Origin: Entoloma clypeatum | Taxonomy: Eukaryota > Basidiomycota > Agaricomycetes > Agaricales > Entolomataceae | Direction: 5' to 3' | Length of the DNA stretch: 64,000 nt | NCBI GenBank assembly: GCA_963565915.1 | Contig: OY751491.1 | Coordinates: 1,178,001 to 1,242,000 of the forward strand | Shown: positions 54,641 to 64,000 of the stretch, one piece after another | Position numbering within the stretch: position 1 is the first letter of the stretch | How the letters are laid out: every line of letters begins with the position of its first letter | Program-made: the position numbers and the translations under genes | The notes under the pieces: model-generated | Told to the model about the DNA's origin: nothing | The model's input: the letters and a program-made list of their open reading frames with translations, nothing else | Databases searched by the model: none

Positions 54641-55304
54641 GAGTGGTGGCAGTGGGTTACTTACATATCTAGGCCATCAATGTGTCAAACAAATAACAAC
54701 AATTTCATCAATTGATCTAAAATCTGCATGATGGGAGGGGGATACAAAATTTGGCATGGGTCATCTGGAAAAGCCGACTTCTTGTAAACTTGAACTCAGA
54801 ACCTACTTGGACAGACATAGCTTAGTGTACTTAGAGCACAAGTAATTTTTCATTTCACTGATGCATGAGCTCTCCATAGCAGTCACCTGCCCAGCCATGT
54901 GACCAGTACAATTCACTTACCTGACAGGCTAGAGACTCCATTGGGATCTCTCCCTTGTCACTCAACCCCCTCCAGGCATGGTTGGCACTCCTTGGCATCT
55001 TTTCAACTCCTGCTCACCCTTGTGGTCCTCAACTGAGTTGGGACCATGATCTCTCATCCAGGGCTCGACCATCCTGTAGCCAAGCTAGGACCCATGTCAC
55101 CATTCACAGTGCCCTGTAACCAAGTTAGTGCGCTATCACTTACAGTTAGACTGGCCGCGGTCAGGTTCGGTTTGGGTTCGACCCCCCCAGGCTCGAACCC
55201 AGACCTGGACCTCTAGGTCCACTCTGGGCAGTGGCCGAACCTGCACTGCACCTCTGGTTCAGGTTCAGTTCAGTCCAAAGCAGGTTTGAGCAAGAAAAAA
55301 GTTC

Positions 55305-56983
55305 TTTTTTTTTTGGTCAACAATTTATATAGTGGTATACTAGGGGTACAGTCCACTTGACATAGAGTGAACTACATCAATCTGAGGATCTACATACGCA
55401 TGAAGAACAGGCAGCGCAAAGCTCCATCCAGCTGATAAGACCTCACGCCAGGTTGGGGGGGTTTGTTATAAACAAACATGTTAGTATGTGCACCCAAGTA
55501 TTTGGCCACACAATACAGGAGCACTCCAACCTTGTGAGGTTGGCCGTTGACGGCGCTGGGGGGTGTCTGCGCCCTATCCACCAAGGAGTGCCTGTGCAGT
55601 TCTTATCCTTCAATCATGTTCACTTGCCAGAGGGGGCTGCACCCCTTTGAACCCAGCGTGCTACCACACGACTACCGCCAATGGTGGTGTTGGGAGTTGG
55701 ACAATTCCTAAAGGCAAATGCCCCTGGGTTGTCCATAATGAATTTCCCGAAGACGTCCCAGATGGGAGTGTTCCTCGAGAAGGTGGGCATGTCTGGTGGC
55801 CTGGTGGGGTGGTGCAGACATTTGTAGAAAACGTGGGCAAAGTCCTCCACAATCGCACTGTTCAACTTTGTCTCCAATGTTGAACCTGTGTCTATAGTGG
55901 CCAATTGGGGCGTGGCTGGTGAGGCCACGGACCATTTGAGCCATGAGGGATTGGGAGTGTCCCACATCCTTAAGCCATGTGCCGCCCTTGAGGTGGGACA
56001 GTTTCATTCATTTTGCCTGGGCATGGTCTTGGCGTCTGACACACTAATGGCGGCCAACATACTTTGGGGACTGGTACAAGTTGTTCCAGTCGTCAAGCAT
56101 GTCGTCCATGAATTGCTTTGTGTTGAAGTCAAGGGATCTGGAGGCAGACTCACCACACTCAATGTGAATTGAGGAGGCAAAGTCATGTACTGAACGGTTG
56201 CATCAGTGACAATAACAGTGGATTCCCCAGAGCAGATGTTGGCATCGAACACCTTGTTAAGGGTGATGAGGCACAACTTCCTGGCTTTGGCACAATCCTT
56301 AGCAGTCTTTCCGCAAATAAGGGTGATGTTGTGGATGACATGATCAGGGAAGCGGTCGAGGACATGCTTTCCTGGTTCATTGTAGTTGTTGAATGGTGAT
56401 AGGGGGACATTTACGTTTGCACGATAGGCCCAGATATCAACGAGTGAGGGTTTAAGATTGTACATAAATTCCGGGGAGTACCATGGACGCTTTGAGGGAT
56501 CTTCCTCATCGCAGACCATGATGGTCATGTGTTGTGGTGCAAGGGAGTGCATACGGACGCGGTTTCTGCAGGAGAGCTTTTTTAGGTGCAGGTGCACTGG
56601 AGGCAAGCCGGCAAGAGATTCAACCGCCCCTGTGGGGGTGGTACAGAAGGCTCCCAGGATCCACAAGGCTGTGCACCTTTGGACTCTGGAGATAGACTTG
56701 ATGACGCCTTTGTTACAGGCACCATTGAAGTTCCATAGATTGGCACCATATAGGGTGATCGGTAGGATACATGATCGGTACAGGGTGTGTTTGTGTTTGG
56801 GTGTGAGTCCGTGGACTGAGTTTTCCAGAGAGAGTAAGGCTCCCGTGGCGGAGAAAGCCTTAGTGGTGTACCGCTTCATGTGCTCAGTGAAGAATAGCTT
56901 ATGGTCAAAGAAGAAGCCCAGGTACCTCCAGAAGGTCTTGGGAATGAGAGGGGAGTCGCCAGTGAAGGGCGCATATCCTAGGT
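55305..56983 (-). mobile_element. 5'-truncated LINE with 15-bp TSD and poly(A)
   Basis: The minus strand frame 56987-56004 encodes the end of a non-LTR reverse transcriptase region (WRYLGFFFDHKLFFTEHMKR; SCILPITLYGANLWNFNGAC) and an RNase H start (STVIVTDATVQY). The C-terminal region follows in shifted frames (APIGHYRHRFNIG, CDCGGLC). T10 at 55305-55314 is the poly(A) tail read from the other strand. GCAAGAAAAAAGTTC flanks both ends (55290-55304, 56984-56998), the variable-length duplication expected from target-primed reverse transcription. Endonuclease and RT core are missing by 5' truncation. By domain order it resembles Tad1/I-type fungal LINEs. Confidence 0.93.
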
Positions 56984-56998
56984 GCAAGAAAAAAGTTC

Positions 56999-57429
56999 AT
57001 TGAATACCACTACTAGCCTTTAACCTGCTGCTGCTGCACTCTCCTTGTCTCTTCCAATCATGAATCCCAATCCCAACTATCAGGTTCTTCACCATGCCCT
57101 GGCCATCTCCAGGGAGACTTGAGGGAGACATGACATGTGCCACGACTCCAATGATGTGCCAAACACATGGAAACATTGTCAGAACACCTAGACAAACCTC
57201 ATCTGTTAGAAAATGGAGGGTGTTGCACAACACCATTGTTGCAATTTTGGAGAAACAAGGCGACACACCTGGTCACCCCATCCGTTGCAGGTGATGCTCG
57301 CCTGCATCCTCTAAGGAGATGAGATGTTCAGCTCATCTCCAATGGGCGGTGTCATCTTTGGACAGCAATGGGACCTAAAAGAACCACGTTGAAACGTGGT
57401 CCAGGAAGAGGATAAAACAAAAATGTGCT
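56999..57429. other. Unassigned spacer
   Basis: Pre-insertion sequence of the LINE target continues here. No frame, repeat or regulatory motif recognised. Confidence 0.4.
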
Positions 57430-57973
57430 TGTCACATAGCGTGTTTCTCAACGTCGGAAAACATCGGACGAGTCGGAGCGGAGTAGCAGAGGAGCGGAAT
57501 GTGGTAAGTGCGACGTTGGCAGAAAGGACCTGGCTTCAACTTGTGCGTTGCGCCCCACTCTTTGACGTGGTCCTCAATTTTGGGTTGGCGGATGTCGGAT
57601 GAGCGGATGAGCAGATGAGCAGAGGTGACAGAGAGAATGCTCAAAGGCAAGTAGAGACGGATGCGAATGAGGTATAACATATGATATTTGAACTGAGGTT
57701 CTACGACAGGTTTGTACACTATTTATAGTAGACTAGAATGATCAGCATTACTATAAGTGATGTGCAGATATTGGAGTTGACCATCGGAACATTCGGAGTA
57801 CGGAGAGTAGCAAATGAAAAGTGAACAACATATGTCTACTTGTAAGTATGGTTGAGATGTTACGTAGTAGAAGTATTATTCAATATAAATAGAATGTTGT
57901 TGGAGCGGATGTCGGAGCGGATGAAATGTCAGAGTCGTTGGATAAGTCGGATGTGAATCATATGGTTATGACA
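57430..57973 (-). mobile_element. 3' LTR of element D
   Basis: 544 bases; on the minus strand TGTCATAACCATATG...GCTATGTGACA. The solo LTR at 31333-31922 is a relative. The purine tract (57974-57986, AAGAGGGAAATAC on the minus strand) abuts its start. GTGCT (57425-57429) is the outer flank, to be compared with the flank of the 5' LTR. Confidence 0.9.
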
Positions 57974-58104
57974 GTATTTCCCTCTTAGGGCCAAACCCTG
58001 AGGCCCAGATGAGGTAATCCACGTGACCGTTGGTTGAAAAGCTTTGTGCGTGATCTTTCTCTCTTGTCACCCAACCACAACATCTATCCCGACGCCTATC
58101 CGTT

Positions 58105-59069
58105 ATGTCCGCTGAAAACTCACCCCTCGCCGCTCTTCGTGCTGAAAGGGAGCGCCAGAAGAAGGTCACCGAAGAGTTGGAGAGGAAGCTGCAGGAGGCA
58201 GAGGAGCGCGCGGAGGCGAAGAGGGCGGCGAAAGAGCGGAGACGAGCAGAGAGGAAGGCAGAGAAGGCGAAGGCGAAGGAACCGGTTGCGGATGCGGATG
58301 CGGATGCGGATGCGGATGCGGAGGTGAAGAAGGTCCAGCTGCAGGGGGTTTTCAAGAATATGCCTGCAAGTTACGAGCAGGGGAAGGAGGATTGCACCTC
58401 CTGCTTGAAAGCGGGGGACTTGTGTTTTTGGCCATCGGAGTGAGTTTTTCCTATTTCTTTATACACTTCATTATTAACTTGTTCTTTAGGAATGACAATG
58501 CTTCGTCGTGCTGGCGGTGCCAGCGTTTAAAATGAAGGTGCAGAACAGGAGCGGAAGCGGAGTCGGAGGTGAAGCGGAGGATGACCAAGGCGGTGAGGGT
58601 CGGAAAGGCTAAGGTGGCAGGTGGTGCGACGAAGAACGCGAAGGTGGGATCGTCCAAGGGAGAGGGGACCGCGGAGGGATCGCGGATAGCTGCAGCGTCG
58701 GAGGAGCCGGAGTTCATGCCGGAGGGGTTTGGTCCGCCGGATGTGGTTATAAGCACGGAGGTGGTGAGAGGGCTTAGGAGCATGATAAGGGAGATGCGGC
58801 TGATAAAGGTGGAGTTGAAGGAACTGCGGGAGATCAAGGAGCTTTTGATGGTTATCGCATGGAGGGAGGATTCGGAGGCTTCGGAGGAGGGATCCGACGA
58901 GGACAAGGATGCGGAGGAGTATGATAGGGTATTGGAGGAGTTGGCAAAGGAGGTAGAAGAAGAAGAAGAAACAAAGAAGCGGAAGCGGATGGAGGAAGCG
59001 GAAGAGGAATTTGGATCGGAGTGGAACGAGGAGACGGAGGGGGTATCTAACAAAAAACAGCGAAAGTAG
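58105..59069 (+). CDS. Opposite-strand zinc-cluster gene of element D, with intron
   Basis: It sits between the chromodomain end of pol (59114) and the polypurine tract (57974-57986) and faces the other way. Exon 1 58105-58439: MSAENSPLAALRAERERQKK, a long Glu/Lys/Ala helix, an Ala-Asp repeat (ADADADADADAE) and CTSCLKAGDLC. Intron 58440-58489 (50 bp, GTGAGT...TTTAG, phase 2). Exon 2 58490-59069: CWRCQRLK*RC with TGA at 58533-58535 in an Arg position, then basic, helical (MIREMRLIKVELKELREIKE) and acidic segments, ending NKKQRK-stop. Cysteine spacing C-x2-C-x6-C-x11-C-x2-C-x6-C fits Zn2Cys6. One stop apart from intact. Function unknown; a DNA-binding regulator of the element is conceivable. 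Confidence 0.7.
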
Positions 59070-59113
59070 TTTTTTGTTAGTATAAAATTTTAATAGATTT
59101 TCTTTTCTTTTTG

Positions 59114-60583
59114 TTACAAGCGCAATAAGGGGCCTGGCTTAGTTGGTTGAGCGGAGTGGAAGTCCGCTACCGTATCCGCTGCATGTTCAAGCTCGGATGC
59201 AGGTAACCAAGAAAACTCTTCACTGGTGTCTTCATAACCTAACCAGCGGACGAGGTAAAGGAGTTTGCAGTGTCGTCTTTTATCAATCTTTGAGTCGATG
59301 ATTTCCGCAATTTCATATTCAGTTTCTCCGTCCATCTCGAGCGGAGGCGGAGGAGATTGTATCCGATTTGGAATCTCGTTAGGAGTTGCTGGTTCGAGCA
59401 TGGATATGTGGAAGACGGGGTGTATAGCACGCATAGTGTCAGGTAGACATAGTGTAAAGGAGTGCATGCCGGGTTGGGCTATGATTTCAAATAGGCCAGC
59501 ATATTTGTCGGATAACTTTTGGGTGGGTCGTGTGGTGCGGAAGAACTTGGCTTTAACAAAGACTTCTTGTCCGACATGGAGCGGGGGAGGCAGAGAACAT
59601 CGGACGTCCAGAGGGCCTTGATAATGTTGTTGTGCCTCTGTGACAGCAGTCTTTAGTTCTTGATGTAATTCATCTAAGTCGACGATGTATTGTCGAGCTT
59701 TATCGGATGCTAGATCACATTCCGGATGGAGTGTAATGTCGGGATGATAACCTTTGTTGGCGAAGAATGGTGATACACCTGTAGTGGCACTCGGAGTGTT
59801 GTTGTAAGCGAACTCCGCAAGCGGAAGCAAAGCGGACCAGTTGTCTTGCTGGTAGTTGCAGAAAATGCGGAGGTATTGTTCGAGTGTCTGGTTGGTGCAT
59901 TCGGTTTGACCATCGCCTTCAGGGTGATATCCAGAAGTGAAGTGAAGTCTCATATCGAGGGCTTTTGCAAGAGAGCGGAAAAAACGGGAGACAAATTCAG
60001 GTCCGCGATCGGATGTGACGTTTTGCGGAACTCCGTGCTTGGAAAAGACGTGAAGCACGAAAAGGTTTGCTAGGTCTTCGGATGTGCAATTAATGGTGGT
60101 AGGGATGAATATGCCTTGTTTAGTGAGGCGGTCTACAATGACCAGAATCGCATCGGAGCCAGCGGATGTCGGAAGGGGTTCAATGAAATCCATGGAAATA
60201 GAATGCCAGGGACGTTCAGGAATAGGGAGTTGTTTAAGCAGACCGTAGGGTTTATGACGTTGGGGTTTGGCACGCATACAAGTGGTACATGACTTGCAAT
60301 ACTTTTTGACGAAGTCACGCATTCCAGGCCAAGTGTATTCTCGTTGGATAAGACTAATAGTCTTATTTTGACCAGGGTGTCCAGCGAGGATATGGTCGTG
60401 CTTATTGCGGAGGATGCGGAGACGGAGGTCGGATGAGTCGGGAACGTAGATACGTCCATTGTGGAGTAGATAACCTGCTTCATTCACGATCCAGCGTGGA
60501 TTAGGATTGTCGAGGAAAGAGGTGTAAATGGGATCGGTCGGAAGAGCGGAGAGGATGTCGGAGCGGAGCTGATCCGTATCCAT
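59114..60583 (-). CDS. Integrase and chromodomain of element D
   Basis: 489 open codons: linker DILSALPTDPIYTSFLDN, zinc region HDHILAGHPGQNKTISL with CKSCTTCM, catalytic Asp in SISMDFIEPL, Asp in SDRGPEF, Glu in DGQTECTNQTLEQ, GPY-like HPVFHISMLEPAT, then the chromodomain EYEIAEIIDSKIDKRRHCK, LVRWLGYEDTSEEFSWLP, end FHSAQPTKPGPLLRL. All catalytic residues are kept, so this portion could still be functional as protein. The open frame begins downstream of a TGA-containing linker and depends on the upstream pol for expression. Confidence 0.95.
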   Translation of the reverse strand: MDTDQLRSDILSALPTDPIYTSFLDNPNPRWIVNEAGYLLHNGRIYVPDSSDLRLRILRNKHDHILAGHPGQNKTISLIQREYTWPGMRDFVKKYCKSCTTCMRAKPQRHKPYGLLKQLPIPERPWHSISMDFIEPLPTSAGSDAILVIVDRLTKQGIFIPTTINCTSEDLANLFVLHVFSKHGVPQNVTSDRGPEFVSRFFRSLAKALDMRLHFTSGYHPEGDGQTECTNQTLEQYLRIFCNYQQDNWSALLPLAEFAYNNTPSATTGVSPFFANKGYHPDITLHPECDLASDKARQYIVDLDELHQELKTAVTEAQQHYQGPLDVRCSLPPPLHVGQEVFVKAKFFRTTRPTQKLSDKYAGLFEIIAQPGMHSFTLCLPDTMRAIHPVFHISMLEPATPNEIPNRIQSPPPPLEMDGETEYEIAEIIDSKIDKRRHCKLLYLVRWLGYEDTSEEFSWLPASELEHAADTVADFHSAQPTKPGPLLRL

Positions 60584-61213
60584 GATGATTGTGGCACAGA
60601 GGACGGGCGTATATAACTCTGTTGCGCGAAGTGAAGTGGTGAGCTGTTCTTGTGTGAAGATGGGTTTGAAGTTGCTTGGGTTGACGGACGAATAGTCGCT
60701 ATTTCCCTCTTTAGGGTAGACGTCCCATCATCTACTTAAAAGATCGGGCTTCGTATCTAAATGGCCAGGGCGGAAGCGGATGACGAGATTGAACTGGCAG
60801 AGGTATTCGGACCAACGAGCTTGTCAACGTGATAAAATCTTGGTAGTAGAAAAGTACTCAAGATTTTTGTGGTCCGTTATGACATCAATCGGAGCAGCGG
60901 AGCCTTCAAGGTAGTGACGCCAAACCTTGAATGCATCGTGGATCACTAATAGTTCTTTGTCATGGGTGTCATAGTTTAACTCAGGAGGTGTAAAGGTGTG
61001 GGAGTGGAAAGTGACCAGATGGATTTCGTCGTCGTCGGTGCGGATGGAGAGGATCGCACCCAAAGCGCAGTCGGAGGCATTGGTTTCGACAATAATAGGG
61101 CTGTCGGGAATCCAATGCGTAAGAACAGGTGCCGTGGTAAAGGCTTTCTTCAAAGTTTTGAAAGATTCGCGAGCGGAGTTGGAGAAATGCCATTGTGTGT
61201 TTTTGCGGGTGAG
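60584..61213 (-). pseudogene. RNase H and linker of element D
   Basis: RNase H reads IIVETNASDCALGAILSI: the first catalytic Asp (VETDAS in relatives) is Asn. It continues to TDHKNLEYFSTTKILSR, where TGA follows (near 60829). A second TGA at 60728-60730 precedes WDVYPKEGNSDY, where element C has Arg. The RNA strand of the hybrid could not be degraded normally by this copy. Confidence 0.88.
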
Positions 61214-62155
61214 TCAAGTGAGCAGAACGGTGATTTCGGAGTAGTAAGGAATGAATCGTCGATAAAAATTGGCAAAACCTAAGAAAGACTGAATGTCTTT
61301 GACCTTCCTTGGTTCAGGCCAATCTTGAATAATTTTGACTTTCTTATCCGACATGCGGAGGCCTGTGGGAGAGAGGATAAAGCCAAGGTATTCAACAGTA
61401 TCCGTAGAAAACTCGCATTTGTCTGCGCGTGCATGTAAGCCGTGTTGTCGGAGACGTCGGAGGACTTCGCGGACATGCTTTCGATGCTCGGAGGGAGAGT
61501 CGGAGTAGATGAGAATGTCATCGAGATATATGGTAACATACTTATCGAGCAGGTCGTGGAAGATGTTGTTCATAAAGTGTTGGAAAACGGCTGGGGAGTT
61601 GGTGAGTCCAAATGGCATGACAAGCCATTCAAAAGACCCGTAGCGCGTGTGGAAGGCGGTTTTCCATTCATCTCCTTCCGCTATGCGGACGAGGTGATAG
61701 GCGTGTCGGAGGTCGAGAGCCGTATAAACACTGGCTTTTCCAGTGGTCTGGAGAAGGTCGGATATGAGCGGAAGCAGATATCGGTCCTTCTTTGAGATTT
61801 TGTTAAGACCATGGAAATCGACACAAAGACGAAGGGAGCCATCCTTTTTATGAACGAAAAGGACGGGAGCACCGTGCAGAGAGGAAGAGGGTCGGATGAA
61901 TCCAATGGTGAGGTGTTCGTCAAGGAATTCACGGAGGGCATTGAGTTCGGTTTGTGAAAGGGAGTAGATCGGACCGAAGGGAGGAGCGGAGCCCTGTTCA
62001 AGTTCGATCTTGAGGTTGTAGGGACGGTGGGGTGGAAGAGTGTCTGCTTTTCCTTTACTGAAGACGTCAGCATAGTCGTGGTATTCTTCGGGTATGTTTG
62101 TCAAGTCGGGGGTGTCAGAAGCGGATGCGGAAGGACTTCGCAGACATGCTTCCAA
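61214..62155 (-). CDS. Reverse transcriptase of element D
   Basis: 313 open codons: [102 protein letters not shown] (catalytic) near 61520, then [20 protein letters not shown]. All RT blocks are present. It is the downstream copy of a tandem duplication, so the upstream reading frame from protease reaches it only through the broken first copy. Confidence 0.93.
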   Translation of the reverse strand: MEACLRSPSASASDTPDLTNIPEEYHDYADVFSKGKADTLPPHRPYNLKIELEQGSAPPFGPIYSLSQTELNALREFLDEHLTIGFIRPSSSLHGAPVLFVHKKDGSLRLCVDFHGLNKISKKDRYLLPLISDLLQTTGKASVYTALDLRHAYHLVRIAEGDEWKTAFHTRYGSFEWLVMPFGLTNSPAVFQHFMNNIFHDLLDKYVTIYLDDILIYSDSPSEHRKHVREVLRRLRQHGLHARADKCEFSTDTVEYLGFILSPTGLRMSDKKVKIIQDWPEPRKVKDIQSFLGFANFYRRFIPYYSEITVLLT

Positions 62156-62750
62156 TGTTCAGAGGGAGAGTCAGAGTGGATGAGGATGTCATCGAGATAT
62201 ATGGTAACATACTTATCAAGCAGATCGTGGAAGATGTTGTTCATGAAGCATTGAAAAATGGCTGGCCCCTGGGGAGTTGGTGAGTCCGAATGGCATGACA
62301 AGCCATTCAAAAGACCCATAGCATGTGCGGAAAGTGGTTTTCCATTCATCTCCTTCTGCTATGCAGACAAGGTGATAGGTGTGTCGAAGGCTAAGAGCCG
62401 TATAAACACTGGCTTTTCTGGCAGTCTGGAGAAGGTCAGATATGAGCGGAAGCAGATATCGGTCCTTCTTTGAGATTTTGTTAAGACCATGGAAATCGAT
62501 GCAAAGACAAAGTGAGCCATTCTTTTTATGAACGAAAAGGATGGGAGCACCGTGCAGAGAGGAAGAGGGTTGGATGAATCCAATGGTGAGATGTCCATCA
62601 ATGAATTCTTGGAGGGCATTGAGTTTGGTTTGTGAACGATCTTGAGGTCATAGGGATGGTGTGGTGGAAGAGTGTCTGCTTTTCCTTTGTTGAAGACATC
62701 AGCATAGTCATGGTATTCCTTGGGTATATTTGTCAAGTTGGGGGAGTCGG
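61455..62750 (-). repeat. Tandem duplication (about 671 bp) inside pol of D
   Basis: 61455-62125 and 62126-62750 both encode [16 protein letters not shown] through RT to DDILIxSDSPSEHxKHVxEV. The matching words are offset by 671-677 bases. The left copy is open. The right copy has a deletion around the QGSAPPFGP block (62635), a 6-base insertion near 62268 and frameshifts. The junction lies near 62125, where CEVL meets SASDTPD. Confidence 0.92.
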
Positions 62751-62759
62751 AAGCGGAAG

Positions 62760-63416
62760 CGGAGTGAGCGGAAACGGAGGGAGTCGAAAGGTGAAGTCGA
62801 AAGGATTGTGTACCAGGCAATTTGCATGCCCTCATAAATGCGGCTGCGTTAATGAGTGAAATCTGCGGAGCGGACTGCGGAGGTATGATCGGAGGTTCCG
62901 GAGGAGGAAGCGTAGCTGTCCTACCTTGGGAGGAGGTCGATGTCGATGTCGGAAACGGCTCTTTTTGCATCTGTGGACGGAAAGTGATACTGCCCAATAC
63001 CCAGTCAATCATAGGATTGTGGCGGGTGAGCCAGTTGTATCCAAGAACCACGGAAGAAGCGGAGTTGAGCGGAGTAACATAAAAATCCTGTTCGAAAGAT
63101 TCACCTGAAGGAAAACATATAGGTATTGTTACAACTTGAGTGATAAACGCGTTAGAAGAACCATTGAAAAGCTTTAGTTCTAAAGGCGGAATAGCGGAGG
63201 TCGGAAGATCATAAGCAGAGGAAAAGTTAATGTCAATAAAACAGTGGGTAGATCCTGAATCAATAAGTGCTGGGACAGAATCTGAAGAGAAAAAAGAAGA
63301 TGAGATATTGATACGTAAAGAGTTCGGATCGGAGAGAGCGGACGCGTTAAGTCGGATGGGAGCGGAGGCACGGAGAGAGTCAATGCAGTCCTCAGACCGT
63401 GCTTCATGAGGACCAC
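62760..63416 (-). CDS. Protease of element D
   Basis: The active site ALIDSGSTHCFIDINF is near 63260 and the second block VVLGYNWLTRHNPMIDW near 63000-63050. The sequence between reads PLELKLFNGSSNAFITQVVT and CFPSGESFEQDFYVTPLNSA. The Pro-rich stretch LPPPEPPIIPPQSAPQ leads to RT. A typical Ty3 aspartic protease processing Gag-Pol. Confidence 0.88.
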
Positions 63417-64000
63417 TGCCTATTTTTTTGACTCGATCTCCTTACCTTTTTCCTTGGCTTGAGTGCCAACTTGGGCAGCTTTCCCTTTAGCCTTGGAAGC
63501 GGAGGAGGTGGACTTGGGACAGTCCTTGACAGCATGTCCGACGCTACCGCAGAATAAGCAAAGGTTATTATCAAAACGATGTTTGCGTTCTTGATACCTC
63601 AGTTTGCCGTCTTTGCCTAATTTACTGGAGAGGTCGGGTTTCGGAGCGGATGTGGAAGCGGAAGCGGTAGCGGGAGCGGAGGGTTTGGTTGATGATGTTT
63701 GTGGAGTGGATTGGTTCAGAGCGGATTGTTTCTTGTCGGACTTGGGAGTGGGTTTATCGGTTCTGGATTTCTCTCATTGACGTTCCCAGTAGCAAGCGTC
63801 AATAGTATGAGCCGCGGATCGTAGGTCTGGTAAAGACTTGATCTTGGGTTGTTGGGAGAGGATGTCCTTGATCCGATCTGGAAGTCCGACGTAGTAGCGG
63901 TGTCGGAGGGAGTTTTCATCCCAGTCAGTCTTGGTAGCAAGACGTTGGAATTCAACGTTGTACTTCAATATCTTTTGATTTTCCTTCATCCGTAGGTTGT
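63417..64000 (-). CDS. Gag C-terminal part of element D (cut by window edge)
   Basis: The capsid-end block NVEFQRLATKTDWDENSLRH, YYVGLPDRIKDILSQQP and LRSAAHTIDACYWERQ is followed by a TGA (near 63778) in an Arg position, then a Ser/Pro/Ala-rich linker and one zinc knuckle CLFCGSVGHAVKDC near 63525-63570. The end is Lys-rich (AKGKAAQVGTQAKEKGKEIE). The N-terminal capsid part lies beyond 64000. Confidence 0.88.

Larger units (their letters stand above)
52991..55289. other. Mostly unassigned region
   Basis: 53050-53371 (minus) has LTR-like traits (TGTTATGGAC start, TATATATATA, CT repeat) but no confirmed end or duplication. 53560-53650 has short palindromic CCCGGG-type repeats. 54660-55150 shows no feature. 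55150-55290 repeats the words GGTTCAGG and CGAACC. No gene recognised. Confidence 0.4.
57430..64000 (-). mobile_element. Ty3/gypsy chromovirus D (runs out of the window)
   Basis: The minus strand order is gag (from the window edge), protease, RT (with a tandem duplication), RNase H, integrase, chromodomain, an opposite-strand gene, polypurine tract and 3' LTR. This is the most complete element in the window. The 5' LTR should lie to the right of 64000. Premature stops are TGA (for example 60728-60730 and near 63778). Confidence 0.93.

Overview
The window looks like a repeat-dominated stretch of a basidiomycete nuclear genome, most likely an Agaricomycete. The evidence is Ty3/gypsy chromoviruses with chromodomains, KDZ transposase with its CxC2 cysteine cluster, a nucleotidyltransferase-like gene of a type common in Agaricomycetes, and 46-62 bp GT-AG introns. 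Species is not determinable from the sequence alone. I see no rRNA gene, no intact tRNA, no CRISPR array and no clearly intact housekeeping gene. Almost every recognisable coding region is transposon-derived and carries stops or frameshifts.

Layout. 1-1708 is a hAT-like element cut by the window edge. 1709-2440 is a Ty3 fragment (A). 2441-5592 holds an unidentified multi-exon gene and unassigned sequence. 5593-7842 is a fold-back structure with a nested solo LTR and a nested minisatellite block. 7970-12743 is a 5'-truncated chromovirus (B, plus strand) ending in a polypurine tract and a 402-bp LTR. 12744-15300 is a second chromovirus (C, minus). 15301-16263 is a zinc-cluster gene fragment (Z1), cut by a Ty3 LTR that is itself cut by a Ty1/copia element (16723-20186). 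20187-22290 has GGCGA-type repeats and a second Z copy.

22284-26284 and 36742-40805 are a near-identical 4-kb inverted repeat. Each arm holds a core-deleted KDZ transposase and a divergently transcribed partner gene. The 10.5-kb spacer carries a Harbinger-like MITE, a third hAT copy, an AT-rich tandem array, an NTase-like gene, a Tc1 remnant, a solo LTR and a serine/aspartate-rich multi-exon gene.

41890-43420 is a gag-protease fragment of the B family. 43421-46837 is mostly unassigned. 46838-49128 is a complete hAT-like element. 49129-52331 is the 3' half of a chromovirus (E), followed by a third Z fragment. 52990-55289 is largely featureless. 55305-56983 is a 5'-truncated LINE with target-site duplication and poly(A) tail. 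57430-64000 is a long minus-strand chromovirus (D) running out of the window.

Main points. (1) Chromoviruses D and E each carry, between pol and the 3' LTR and on the opposite strand, a small gene with a split Zn2Cys6-like motif and an intron at the same position and phase. (2) The two halves of one Ty3 copy (1709-2440 and 49129 onward) rejoin in frame through an 8-bp duplication. This implies that about 45 kb was inverted by recombination between opposed hAT-like copies. (3) Most internal stops are TGA. At five sites a second copy in the window keeps CGA, which points to CpG deamination of silenced repeats. (4) A GGCGA-type minisatellite has spread through non-coding DNA and, in frame, through coding exons.
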